Shown: piece after piece, positions 10,501 through 21,049 of the stretch
Position numbering within the stretch: the first letter of the stretch is position 1
How the letters are laid out: every line of letters begins with the position of its first letter
Source of the DNA: Undaria pinnatifida
Lineage: Eukaryota; Sar; Phaeophyceae; Laminariales; Alariaceae
Assembly: GCA_012845835.1 (NCBI GenBank)
Contig: JABAKD010000016.1
Span: 12,289,007 to 12,353,006 of the forward strand
Direction: 5' to 3'
Length of the DNA stretch: 64,000 bases
Notes under the pieces: generated by a model
What the model saw: the letters and a program-made list of their open reading frames with translations, nothing else
The model's database searches: none
Told to the model about the DNA's origin: nothing
Position numbers and translations under genes: made by a program

Positions 10501-12077
10501 TACGCTAAGATTTGGGAAGGAGCCAGGTCTGCCGAAATTGAAGGCTTGATAAGAGCAAGAACGTTCACGTTGGCAGTAAAAGTCCCGATAGGCTGTAATG
10601 TGATTGATGCTAGATGGGTTTTCAAGTGGAAAGCAGACGAAACAGGAAAGATAGTGAAGGCCAAGGCTAGGCTTGTAGCGAAGGGCTTCAAGCAGAAGTA
10701 TGGTGTGAATTATCTTGAGACATTCTCGCCTACCGCAAATGCTGCATCTTTACGATTGCTGATAGTGTTGGCGTGTTTGTACAATTTGGAATTACTCCAC
10801 TGGGATATTGAGCAAGCATTTGTTCAGTCGGAATTGGATCACGAGGTGTTCATGAAGTTGCCTCCTGGCTGCGGGTCGATGTCAGGAAAGGTTGTCCGTT
10901 TGAACAAGAGTTTGTACGGATTGAAGCAGGCTTCTAGGACATTTTACAAGAGGCTGGTGTCGGAACTAAAGAGGATTGGTTTTGAGCAGTCAATGTCTGA
11001 CCCCTGTGTCCTGCGTTTCATGATGGGAGACGAGGTATTGGGGATGGTCGCGATCCACGTGGATGACATTCTGTATGCAGGAAGTAAGAGCCTTGCCAAG
11101 GTGGTTGTGGCAGCACTAGGTGACTCTCTTCCTACGAAGGACTTGGGGGAGGTCAAGTTCTTTCTAGGTTGTGAATATATTCGCGACCGTGAGGCTGGTA
11201 CGATTGAGATTTCTCAGGAAAGTTATATCAGGAGTGTTCTCGAGAGATTCAATATATGTCGCACCAGCTCGATCCCTGCTTCCCTTGCCAATGATAACAG
11301 GTCCGTGATGGAGGATGAGGGGGCAGGAGATGTGCCGTTCCGAGAGGTGGTGGGGAGCCTGATGTGGATCGCCAGCCAGACAAGGCCCGACATCGCGAAT
11401 GCTGTGCGGGCGGTGGCGAGGCACTCTCACGAACCAAAGAGGAGCCACTGGAAGGCAGCTCAGAAGATTCTCAATTATCTTCTGGAAACGGCGCATCTGA
11501 CTTTGAAGTTCAAGCAGGATAGTTCGGTAGACGCAGGCACGTTGGTGTATGTAGATGCTGACTTTGCAAGTAGGGCCACTGACCGTAGATCATTTCGGGT
11601 GCGATGGTTTTCGTGGCGGCGATGCTTGTAGTTTGGATTTCTAGGACGCAGAAATGCGTTTCACAGTCAACTTCAGAAGCAGAGTATCTTGCGATGGGAG
11701 ATGGTGTAAAGGAGGCTCTGTTTGTAAACGGAATGCTTCAGTTCCTGAGGCCTAGTGCGAAGCCTCGTAAGATAGATGTCCTTGAAGACAACGAGGGGGC
11801 GATTGCGCTCGCAGAGAACCCGCTGAGCTCGAGTAGGAGTAAGCACATCGATGTGAGGCACCACTTTCTTAGGAATCTGACCGAGGAGGGTGTGATCGAA
11901 GTCACCCACGTCCCCAGCGAGAAACAACACGCGGACATCCTCACGAAGGCGTTGCCGAGAGATCTTTTTGAAGTTCACCGCGACTTTGCACTTGGTATGA
12001 AGAAGTATAAGTCTGAGTCGTTTTGTTTTTGTTTTTGTTTGATATGTATTTGGTCTGGTAGATACAACAGCCCCTAG
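7540..12077 (+). CDS. copia gag-pol polyprotein with one frameshift near 11592
   Basis: The main frame gives 1,363 residues (7540-11631), and the C-terminus continues in another frame (about 11595-12077). The N-terminus has a short coiled-coil-like stretch and a gag segment around FIGTDVSYRSW, but no CCHC zinc knuckle. Protease: DTG at residues 312-314. Integrase: HHCC finger H454, H459, C483, C486, then D514, D578 and E614 with the D35E spacing and SPQYNGVAERG. Reverse transcriptase: ARWVFKWK, LNKSLYGLKQA and catalytic HVDD (D1175, D1176). RNase H: DADFAS (D1339), then in the shifted frame SEAEYLA and the C-terminal SKHIDVRHHF. One base is missing from a T run at 11587-11594, which could be a mutation or a sequencing error. 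The start ATG follows the leader by 88 bp. Confidence 0.93.
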
Positions 12078-12083
12078 GGAGGG
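12076..12083 (+). promoter_or_regulatory. Polypurine tract
   Basis: AGGGAGGG ends exactly at the first base of the 3' LTR, as expected for the plus-strand primer of an LTR element. It overlaps the pol stop codon. Confidence 0.75.
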
Positions 12084-12615
12084 TGTTCGTGATAGCGGCA
12101 TGTATGTATCAACTGTACTGCGGTGAAACTCTGATTGGTTGGTTTGAATAGCAGAACTGTTGATTGTATGTTGTTGTACCAGAATACTCTTCTTGTGGTG
12201 CTACGGTACTTCGGTAGATTGTAGATGTGCACGAGTTATACATCGGACCGTAGTGGTGTGTACGGTACGTTGGTATGTCGGTACGTTGGACACATTGGCG
12301 AATAGGAACATTCCTGTAGTGTTGCTAACACGATATAGCTTGTCTCAACGAACAGCCTAGCAATAAGTTACAGTTACATACGTTGTGTCACGGAGGTAAG
12401 TTACAGGGATCGTCTCGTGGTATCACCCACGAGCAGTCCCACGGGTATGTACGAGTAGGCACTATGCGAGGAGGTTTAGGTATTCGACTACGAGCGGTTG
12501 TTACTGGGCTGTGGAGAGTTGGCCCACATGACCCACTCCACTTTCTGACCTGTCTCTCCAGACATTGGTCTCTCTAATATAATACCTTTCTCCAGAAGCC
12601 ACTGATTTACCAACA
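12084..12615 (+). repeat. 3' LTR of the copia element
   Basis: It is 532 bp, TGTTCG...CAACA, and nearly identical to 6920-7451. Most differences cluster in a ~180-bp segment around 12185-12375. Confidence 0.95.
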
Positions 12616-12620
12616 TGATA
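12616..12620. repeat. Target-site duplication, right copy (TGATA)
   Basis: It matches 6915-6919. Joining the two flanks restores the left arm of the surrounding inverted repeat, which confirms both insertion boundaries. Confidence 0.85.
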
Positions 12621-13239
12621 CACACTAACTTTTACTTGATGGCGCATTTAACAACATTGTGTGCCGACCATGCTTGCCTTCTTTGTTGTGTACCAGGTAT
12701 GACGTTTTCTGCAGTCAAATTATGACCTTCCCAGAATCTCATGTTCGTATTAAAGTCTTGGCATTACGTTAAAGTTCAATGTCGAATCGGATAGCTACAA
12801 CTTATTTCGTCGAAGTGCTGCCCTGCCCTGCCCGAAGCATGGGCGCCGCCATCGCCGGCGTCTATGTGGAGCCCTTGTATGATATATATCTAATAACATG
12901 GTACAAGGGCTCCGCACGGGCGTCGGCACCGGCGCCAATGCTTCGGGTAGGGCAGGGCAGCACTTCGACAAGTTAAGGTGTAGCTGTCCGGTTTGAAATT
13001 CATTGAACTTTAAAGTAATGCCAAGAGGTAAATACGAACATAACATTATAAAGGCCATACTTTGACGGAAGCAAAACGTCATATACAACAGAGAAGGCAA
13101 GGATAGGCGAAACGCACTGCTGTCGTTAAATGCGCCGTCAGGTAAAAGTTGGCGTATATCAAACAAAAATACCGAAAAAATTATTGAGAACCTGCTTCGC
13201 CTCCAGGCGCACCGAAAGAGGACTTGGCATCAATGAAGA

Positions 13240-13477
13240 GACTGCACTGCTGTCTCAGTGGCAATGGAGGTTCGAAGTCGACAGGATGCAAAGTCGGTTT
13301 GCATCAAGCATCGACATGGGGCCATGTCAGCCGGCGAGGTTTTGGAAGAATAGCTTTGTTTATTACCTGAAGGCTGTCGCATTGATTGCTCTGCGTGGTC
13401 ACGGGCGAGGAGGAAAACTAAGAAGAGGAGAGCTATCTCATGTTGCGGCGGCGTTGTCTAAGATAGAAGCGAGGTGA
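13240..13477 (+). CDS. Unrecognised open frame, possible relic
   Basis: The frame continues upstream to 13130 but only inside the inverted-repeat arm, so the part worth noting begins at about 13240. It encodes roughly 75 residues without low complexity, beginning INEETALLSQWQWRFEVDR and ending VAAALSKIEAR, Arg/Lys-rich toward the end. I do not recognise a family. It could be an orphan exon or transposon debris. Confidence 0.2.
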
Positions 13478-14746
13478 CTTTGTTCGTACGGGAGGTTTGG
13501 CTTAGCGCTTCTTCTCTGTTTTTGCTCGGTAAGGCGGAATTTGCGTATCTGCTGTCTTTGCTTCGGGGGTGCTTTCACGTTGTTGTCGAAATCGGACGCG
13601 TCCCTTCAACAAATAATGTCCGGAGTGTCTCTACCATGACGACTGCTGACGACCGTGTGTATCTGTTTTTTTCTGTCCGTTCTGTTGGCACAGGTCGCAA
13701 GGCATCGTGCCCCGTTCTTCAGCGGACACGTCGGTTCAATCAACGTACTTGTACTGCAGATGATCAGATTGATTGATGATGGTGATTTACAGTTACTGCT
13801 GTAGTTATAACGTATAATAGGTTTAGTTAGGGGGATATTGGCATCGAGGTTTTGACACCGTTATTCATTTGAGCTTCCTTTCTTTGTGCTTCTGGCTAGT
13901 CATATCCAGGGGATTTTGGTCACATTATTGCGGAGAAGGAATGAAGAGGTTATATGTTGAATTTTGGGTTTTCGGGGCTTGTTTCAAATACATTCCGGTA
14001 GAACAAGGAACATAATATTTTCAGTCGGGACAAATATCTTATGTAGAGGCACTGGCATCAAGGCAGACACACAAGCAGGGGGATGAATATATCTGACTAG
14101 TAGTTGCAGCCTGCTCGATGAGCAGCATATTTATGTAATCTACGGAGATACCATTCACGGTTCACGTGTGCACGAGCGTTGTAGAATGTTTTGGTATTGG
14201 GAAATGAATGCTTTCTATTGGATGATGGTGTGCTCTCAGAATGCCAGCCACCCCGCTGGAGACACGCTTTCTATGGTATGTTTAGTTTTGGGTTGATTCC
14301 GATGGGGTACCGCTCTATAATTTGATCTTGTTCCAGTCTTGTTTCGATCTTGTTTTGATGTCGGGTTTGTGGGCGCCTTGTGGCCGATCTTGACTCCCAT
14401 GTCTTGGTTGTGATCATGTTCTCGGATGTACGCGACAATAATATAATGGATAATTCTACAATATGATCAACACCGGGACTTACTTCTCTTTTTATCCGCT
14501 GCCACTGCGCAACCAAGGCCTCCACACGAGGTAGGCGACGCGAGCAAGCCGGCCCTGAGCATGGGTTATCCCATGAGACCTCACCACGTATTTCTTAGCG
14601 TTTTCCTGTTACTGTACCCAGATAGTTTTCAAGGGTACTCCACTGTTGCCCCCCGGTTCAGCTTTCCGGCGTATCACACGCCTCAAGCACAACCTTCTGG
14701 GCGTTTTTCGTGCCATTGTTTCTTGTGTTGTCTTTCCTTCCTTGCG
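13478..14746. other. Unassigned interval
   Basis: I find no conserved protein or RNA here. A minus-strand frame at 14271-14525 contains GTTGCGCAGTGGCAG, which recalls the start of U4 snRNA, but the following bases do not fit (see rejected items). Confidence 0.3.
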
Positions 14747-14862
14747 TAGTTTTTTTTTTTTTTCATCCTACGGCGGATGGGGAAAAATAAAGCTTTAGCT
14801 CACCACACTTCCACGTATTTTCATACGCGTCGTGTGTCGATTTAACTCAGTTGCTTTCGCAG
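14747..14862 (-). repeat. Dispersed repeat with oligo(A) end, partner at 60345-60455
   Basis: A T run is followed by CATCC..GGCGGATGGGGAAAA, TAAAGCTTTAGCTCACCAC and a CGTATTTTCATACGCGTCG block. The same ~110 bp occurs inverted at 60345-60455, where it ends in an A run. The oligo(A) terminus suggests a retroposed fragment. Confidence 0.6.
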
Positions 14863-14899
14863 CCCAACGCTAGCTGGCGCACCCTTCGGGTCCCATTGT

Positions 14900-15330
14900 A
14901 GGTATAGCGTTGTCGCGATCTGTTTTGGTAGTCTCGGTTTCCCGTTCTACGGTTCGACCAAGGGCCTTTCGTCATAGCCTCCTAGGTTCCACATTACTGC
15001 CCCTGCTCCCAGTACACCCCAACGTACTGGTTCTTCATATTTCTGCCTTTCGACCAATGGCCCCCCGTCAGCCTTCCAGGTCCATCTTTGCGGACCCTGG
15101 CATTATTTCAGGCAGTATTCTTTGTTTTACATTGTTTCGGGCTTTTGCTCTTCTGCTTTTCTACCAATTGCCAGGCGCTTGCGTACTTCTTCGCGTCTTG
15201 ATTTTGTTTCTCACTGTCCAACCGATGGCCCCACGTCAGCTTTCCATGTCCAACGTAGCGGCTCTGACGTTCTTTTAGGCAGTGTTCCTTGCTTTTCTCT
15301 CTTGTCTTTCGGCAAATACCCCGACCGCCC
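14900..15330. repeat. Diverged tandem repeat, ~170-bp period
   Basis: Two units align at about 15053 and 15220, sharing ACC.ATGGCCCC.CGTCAGC, TTCCA.GTCCA and TTTCAGGCAGT-type blocks. A third weaker match is near 14966. The plus-strand frames across it are pyrimidine-rich and not convincing as genes. Confidence 0.45.
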
Positions 15331-16130
15331 GCCCCTTCGGCACCACGCTTCAGGTCCTAACTATGTCTGGCCTTCACAGCGTGATACGTGTTTATTTCTT
15401 CCCCTCTGACATTGTTGCCGCGTCTATGCCTCCCTCTTGTTTCCCTTCGCATCCTTGCGCTCAGTGGCCTCGCACTTCGCGTCTTCTTAGGCCGATTTCC
15501 ACTGGTACACCGTAGGTACATACCATTCCTCGACCTCTCGCGGTTGTGAGCTTCTTCACAGGGTTGTATATCTTGCAATGAGGCGTTTTGGCTCAACTAT
15601 TACGAGGTGTGGAGGGATCTACATCCTCTTTTTCGTTCGTTTCGAATAGCCGCATCTTCGATCCCCTCTTCAATTTCGGGACGTCTTGTTGACCTCCTTT
15701 GATTGCCATGTGGTCCGCATCTACGACTATTCAGGGCGGCCTAACGTAATGGAGTGCTCTCCGTATATAGATAGTTTATAGGGTTGACATGTAACCATGT
15801 CATGGTTGGGGTGAAACCAGGTGATATTAGATGCCACATTCACGTCAAGGCCATCATAGATGGGCGATACTGTAGGTGAAAGTGATGGGGCAAGCTTAGA
15901 AGCCCCCCATCTTACTACCCTACCCTGCCTTGCCTTGTTCTGTGCGTCTCTTAGCGTTCTGTATAGAGCAACAATATATAAGCCTTGATTCTAGCCAGCG
16001 AGCCTATGGAGAGATAGTAAATACACCGGAACCCATTAGGGGCACGCTTCCCGACACCGACCAACCACGCATCCCCCACTCGGAGTACCATGACAGTAAG
16101 CCTCTCTTCCTTGCAGCCAATGTATCATGT
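15331..16130. other. Unassigned interval
   Basis: I see no gene, RNA or clear repeat unit in these ~800 bases. Confidence 0.3.
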
Positions 16131-16132
16131 GC

Positions 16133-16460
16133 CTGGTATATTATAAAAAATGAAAATACACTCCAGCTGTGAGATCGAATATTTTGTCGAAACTCATCTT
16201 TGCAAGCTGTGTGTGATACTCCGATCGCGCGTATTACGGGTTGTGCGTCCTCATTAAGGATATAGGTCGGCGACTCCCCTTGCAACTACAGTGTGGCTAT
16301 CAGGGTCAACAGGGTGATGTTAGTCAGTCTGTGCGCGGAAACTATAAAACCCGTTTCTGAGGGGGACAAAATCTGACAGCTGTGGAAGGAAATGCATCAG
16401 TTTATCAAGAGAAATCCTGTAAGTCGAATATCCGGTGAGGAGAAGGCGGAGTTTTTAAGA
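16133..16460 (+). repeat. R1 interspersed repeat (CAGCTGTGAGATCG family)
   Basis: The core order is AATACACTCCAGCTGTGAG, TTTGCAAGCTGTGTGTGATA, CGATCGCGCGTATTACGGG, TCCTCATTAAGGATATAGG, TCGGCGACTCCCC and GCGCGGAAACTATAA. I call it R1 for convenience. It is short, non-coding and the most frequent repeat here, with further copies near 38.9, 41.0, 44.7, 45.5, 49.1, 49.3, 50.4 and 55.1 kb. Confidence 0.85.
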
Positions 16461-17510
16461 ACGTGGGGGCCTGATTTTGATCAAAAGGGGGGCGGGAGGG
16501 GGGGAGGGGGGGGAGGGGACGGGTGGGGCAGGTCAATTTGTGCGTGGAAACTATAAGTCCTTTTTGTGGGGGAGGGGGGGGGGGTGTGGCGGCGGGGGGC
16601 GGGGGGCGGGGGGGGGGGGATTTAAGTCGCATAGATGTAGGGGTTTGCTATACGCGTGGTGCTAGGTCTAGGCGATGGTGCGGGTGGTGGGGAAGGAGGG
16701 GGCGTTGGGGGCGGGGGTGGGTGGGAATTGCAATTGCGGCATGGACGGCTCTAAAGAGATAACGAGGCGATATCCAGGGCGTGGAAGTGTTTATTACTCT
16801 GGCGGATTTCGATATTAGGTGGGGCGTTTAAGCAAGAGAAAGCGAGGAAAAAAAAAGGGGGGGGGGGGGGGGGGGAGGGGGGGGGGGGGAAGGGTTTTCA
16901 AGAGGTTTAGGTCACATATAACATTAAAATACACTCCAGCTATGAGATCAAGGATTTGGTCGACACTGATCTTCGCAATACTGTGCATGATCCTCCGATC
17001 GCGCGTATTAATCATATATGTAGGGGCTTGCTCTACGCGCGGTGCTGGGTCTAGGCGATCGTGCGGGGTGTGGGGAAGGAGGGGGCGTTGGAGGGGGGGA
17101 GGGGGGATGAATGAAAGCTACGTCATGGATGGCTAGAAAGATAATGACGTGATATCAACTGCTTAGAAGTGTTTATTACTCTGGTCGATTTCGATTGTAA
17201 GTGGGGCGTTTGAACGAACTGGGCGGGGAACAAAGTGGGGGGGGGGGGGGAGGGCGGAGATGAGTTGGAGCTACGGCATGGATGGTTAGATGGATAATGA
17301 GATTATATCAGCTGGCTGGTAGTGTTTACTACTCTATGGTAGATTTTGATTTCAGGTGGGGCGTTAGAACAAGAGGGATGTGGGGGGGGAGGGGGCGAGC
17401 ATTTCAATATGTGCGCGGAAACTATAAACCCTTGAACGGGACGAATCTGACGGTTGCAGCAAGAAGACACCCCTTTATATCACCCGCCTGGAAATGTTTA
17501 TTTTTCTAGA
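16461..17510 (+). repeat. G-tract tandem array
   Basis: Units of a few hundred bp combine CGGAAACTATAA, a run of 8-20 G, GTCGCATAGATGTAGGGG, GCTATACGCGTGGTGCTAGG, GTCTAGGCGAT and GAAGTGTTTATTACTCTGG. The G runs at 16492-16520, 16566-16620, 16856-16892 and 17236-17250 could form G-quadruplexes. Inverted copies occur at 43.9-44.5 and 38.5-38.9 kb. Frames across the G runs are poly-Gly artefacts. Confidence 0.75.
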
Positions 17511-17649
17511 AGGTTTGATATTACATGTAGTATGCAACCCAGTTCTTAGGTGTAGTAAACAGCGTGTTAAAAGCTTCATAATTTGTTATTGTACACGGAT
17601 CGAAAGATAGAATATTTCAATCGATAGGTACAATCATGTAGATACCATT

Positions 17650-18690
17650 ATTTTCTGGCATCGCTAATTATAAGAAAGAGATACATGTTGCCACATACCC
17701 CAGGCAAGGTGATGTGGTCATGCAATGTCACCGCCATTGAGAACGAAAGGGAGAGATGCGAATCGTTATTGTTTTGAAAGGAACGCTTAGTGTACACGCG
17801 CTCAATTACGTTACTTCGTTAGTCATACTTCGCTTGGCATAGGTTGGGAGGCGATCATGCAGACGGTATGTACGGAATACCTTACGTAATAAGTTGGTAG
17901 TGCGGTTTACCGCAATTTTAGCATACCTCTCTGTATCTCCTTTTCACATTATTATTGTCGCACATATACGATTTTATGCCTATGATTTTTGCCGTGCCGA
18001 TGTGGGGCTCTGAGGTCGCCATCTCTAAGACAGAGATACATCTTACAAATACACCAAGCGAGGTGACGTGGGCATGCGATGTCATCACTATTGAACGTGA
18101 GGGTAACTTTTCTTTGTCAGGCATATGCTACTTCGTTTGGTAGAGGCTGTCAGGCGATCATGCAAACGGCCGGAGGCACGAAATACGCTGCGTAATAGGT
18201 TGGTAGTGTGGTCTACCGCAGTGTGAACATAACTTTCTGTACTTTTTTTTCACACTGTTATTATCTAGTGTACGATTATACGCCTTGTTTTCTCCCCACT
18301 GTCGTCGAAGATTTTGTGGTCCTGTAGATGTCGCGTCCATGTCTGGTGCTCTTGTTAGTGGTGCTCATGAAAACATGCCCTAGCGTGCAGTAGATGATCG
18401 CTGAGTGTTGTTCTTTTCCTTTACATCAAACCAGGTAGTATATGTCAACGCAACCGCTTGCTTGAAAACGACAAATAAAATTCCGCACACACCTGATACA
18501 GAGGAGACGCGGCCCGAAGATTGTTCAGTATACCGACGGTCAGGAACAGGTTATCGAGCAGCGCACTTCATTTTTACTACCGCTCCTCACTCCACCTAAA
18601 ACACTACGGGCATGCGGTGGACCCAGTTCGCTGATGCCCAAAACCAGTTGCAAACATGGTGATGTGGTGGGCGAATGCTATAATGATGGG
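17650..18690 (+). repeat. 354-bp tandem repeat
   Basis: AAGGTGATGTGGTCATGC at 17706 and its variant at 18060 set the period. Flanking blocks (GAGATACAT, GGCGATCATGCA, TTGGTAGTG..GGT.TACCGCA) repeat in order. A third partial unit begins near 18640. It is non-coding. Confidence 0.65.
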
Positions 18691-18924
18691 CGCTGCTACG
18701 ATTACCTCGTCTCTTGTTCTGTTTGTTCTTGCGTTCTTGATGAACCTGTTATTTGGCAACGAGCAGTTTTGACGTATTTTAGGTGTGCGCAAAGACTATA
18801 TGTAGACTATGCGATGTTTCTGAGTCGTAGGGACCTCAATTTGGAATCCAGGGTACATTGGTTCCATCTTATGACTGGATTTCGCATGTAGACGTGTATG
18901 TGGTTTTAGTGTGTGGGCATTCTT

Positions 18925-19375
18925 GGTTGATGTTCTAGACTTCGTTATCGTGTTGTTTCAGAGTGGTGTTTTCGAATACATATATTTTGTGTCCGCGTGG
19001 TAGTTTCAGTTGATATTCTAGGCTTCGTTATCGTGTTGTTTCAGAGTGGTGCTTTTGAACACGTATTATTTTTGTGTTTGCGTGGTTTTTGCTATACGTG
19101 TGTACGTTTTGGGTGATGTTCTAGACTGCGTTATCGTGTTGTTTCAGAATGGTGTTCTCAAATACATATTATTTGTGTCCGCGTGGATGTTGCTACACGG
19201 GTACGGTTTGGTTGATGTTCTAGGCTTCGTTATCGTGTTGTTTCAGAGTGGTGTTTTTGAACACGTATTTTTTGTGTTCGCGTGGTTGTTGCTATACGGG
19301 TATGTTTTGGGTGATGTTTTAGACTTCGTTATCGTGTTGTTTCAGAGTGGTGTTTTCAAATACATATTAGCTTGC
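18925..19375 (+). repeat. ~99-bp tandem repeat, about 4-5 units, partly open in frame
   Basis: CTTCGTTATCGTGTTGTTTC recurs through the array. The last three units have exactly 99 bp and remain open from 19046, giving a 33-residue hydrophobic repeat (VIVLFQSGVF..., LLLYGY, LGDVLDF). Earlier units are interrupted. A repetitive membrane peptide is conceivable, but no start context or homologue is recognised. Confidence 0.55.
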
Positions 19376-21049
19376 AGTGGTTGGGGGGGGGGGCTGTTGT
19401 GCATATCCGCAAAACGTATTGATGTACGCCGAGAAAACTGCTTCGGGGGGCAAAAACGAAGTTGCGAGGTACGTTTGGGAATTTCAACGTTCCCCCTCGC
19501 GGATTTTGTCAAGTATGGTTAAATGCATATTTATCCCTGGAGATAAACATGCAACAACCAGCCTTGACAACTATGGGTTGTAGCGGTATCATAAAACACT
19601 TATAATACCGTTACTGTTCATATTTTGACTATGGGTGTATTCAATATTTTGCTACACTTTGTGGGTTGAATGGAAACACTTCGCGAGGCTAGGGTTGAAG
19701 CCTTGAAATAAAAACGTACAAGAAGGTTTTTGTATATGTAATTAGCCTGCTTATTGAATACTTTGACGTGGACGAAGTAGTGGGAGGTTTAACGCGACAG
19801 ATATTGCAGTGTTATATGATATTTTTCATGTGTTTAAACCTTTGGCATGTAGTGGGGCGGAGAAAAGGAGTTTAAACCTGTGGCATAGTTATGTTTAATC
19901 GGCTAGGAAGGGAGGGGGGGGCGCGGGGGGGTAAATCCGGTGCTTTGTCTCTCGTCTATCTACTGGGTCCGAATTTCCTACCAATTGGACGGCTACATTA
20001 GCCTTTCGTAGCAGTGTGAAGTTTGACAACATCTTTTTAACCTAAGGTGGGGGAGGGGGGGGTTAAGTGAGTTTGTGGTGAGGGTATACAAGGTCGCAGC
20101 ATTATACTATACTTCTTGTGTGTGGACGCATGTGGCATATTTCTGTTTATTGGGTAGGGAGGGGAAAAAGAGAAAGGGGGAGGAGGGGACCAAGGGGGAG
20201 GGGGGGACAAAGGGGGTCCAAAGGGCGGGGGGAGGTGCTGGGGGGGGGGGTATATATCATATCCATATAAGGCTATCATACTACTACTGCTAATCTAGAC
20301 CTATAACTGATATATATCGAATTTTAACATAAAATTATCACAGTGCTGCTGATCTGGTTCCTCTGCTCTATCTGGTTCTGCCGGCACAGGATTTGGTTCA
20401 CTGCTGCGCGTTTGGCGAACCGATTAGAATGCTGACCATTGCTTCTTACAAAGGGCCTCTTGCGGCCCAGCAGGCACATTTGGCTCTGTCGCAATGTAGG
20501 TTTGTAGTGCAGTCTACGGGTGCGTGGCTGTGAGATGTGAAGCGGGCCGAGCTCGGGGTGACCCTGTCTTTGACACGCGATATCTCGCGCCACAGAGATT
20601 TGTTGAAGAAACGAAAAAAAATCACCCCATTCCATGGATTGGTCCAAATTACATTATTCCGTTGAGATATTAGAGGTTTGTCGTATCAATATTGGTATTA
20701 AAACATAACCAACTAACATTCAAATCACTATATTTTGCCAATTTCTCCGCGAAGAATGTTTTGGAAAACATATAAAGTGTGTCCGCGTATTCCTGATGGC
20801 GAGATAACTATTATTTTCCAGTCTCTTAATATAAAAAAGGAGATTTTGCGTCCCACCTCCTAAAACATAGACTCGAATTTAGGAACACGCGATTTTCATT
20901 CCCCTCGTAGAGGAAAAAACTAAAAATCATATTCGTAAATTCTATCCGTCTTGCACTGGGCGTTTCAGGGATACTGTTCGTTAACCCAGGGTACACGCCA
21001 ATCGCTTAGGACGAACAAGAATAATACTAGTCAGTTGTCAGTAGAGTGA
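19376..21049. other. Unassigned interval with two G-rich stretches
   Basis: Long G runs lie at 19912-19930, 20046-20062 and 20160-20255. A 107-residue minus-strand frame at 20324-20647 is rich in Gln and Arg and unlike anything I recognise. Nothing else is supported. Confidence 0.35.

Larger units (their letters stand above)
6920..12615 (+). mobile_element. Ty1/copia LTR retrotransposon, full length
   Basis: The element is 5.7 kb, with 532-bp direct LTRs (TG...CA), a single gag-pol frame, a purine run AGGGAGGG abutting the 3' LTR and a TGATA target duplication. Order within pol is protease, integrase, reverse transcriptase, RNase H, which defines the copia superfamily. I count eight substitutions between the LTRs (about 98.5% identity), so insertion is fairly recent. 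A single frame error near 11592 and an apparently incomplete gag suggest that this copy is non-autonomous. Confidence 0.95.
6831..13238. repeat. Long imperfect inverted repeat split by the copia insertion
   Basis: The left arm consists of 6831-6919 plus 12616-12879. The right arm is 12902-13238. Read in reverse complement, the right arm follows the left arm for about 340 bp with modest divergence. Shared blocks include GATGCCAAGTCCTC, GAAGCAGGTT, ACTTTTAC, GGCATTACGTTAAAGTTCAATG and GTCGAAGTGCTGCCCTGCCCT (quoted from the left arm in part). The 22-bp loop is AT-rich. The copia element sits inside the left arm. Transcription through the restored region would give a long hairpin RNA. It could be a fold-back transposon or an old inverted duplication. 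Confidence 0.75.

Noticed and set aside
14485..14525. U4 snRNA-like start (TTGCGCAGTGGCAG, minus strand)
   Set aside because: The bases that should follow (TATCG and the conserved stem) are absent. Likely chance similarity.
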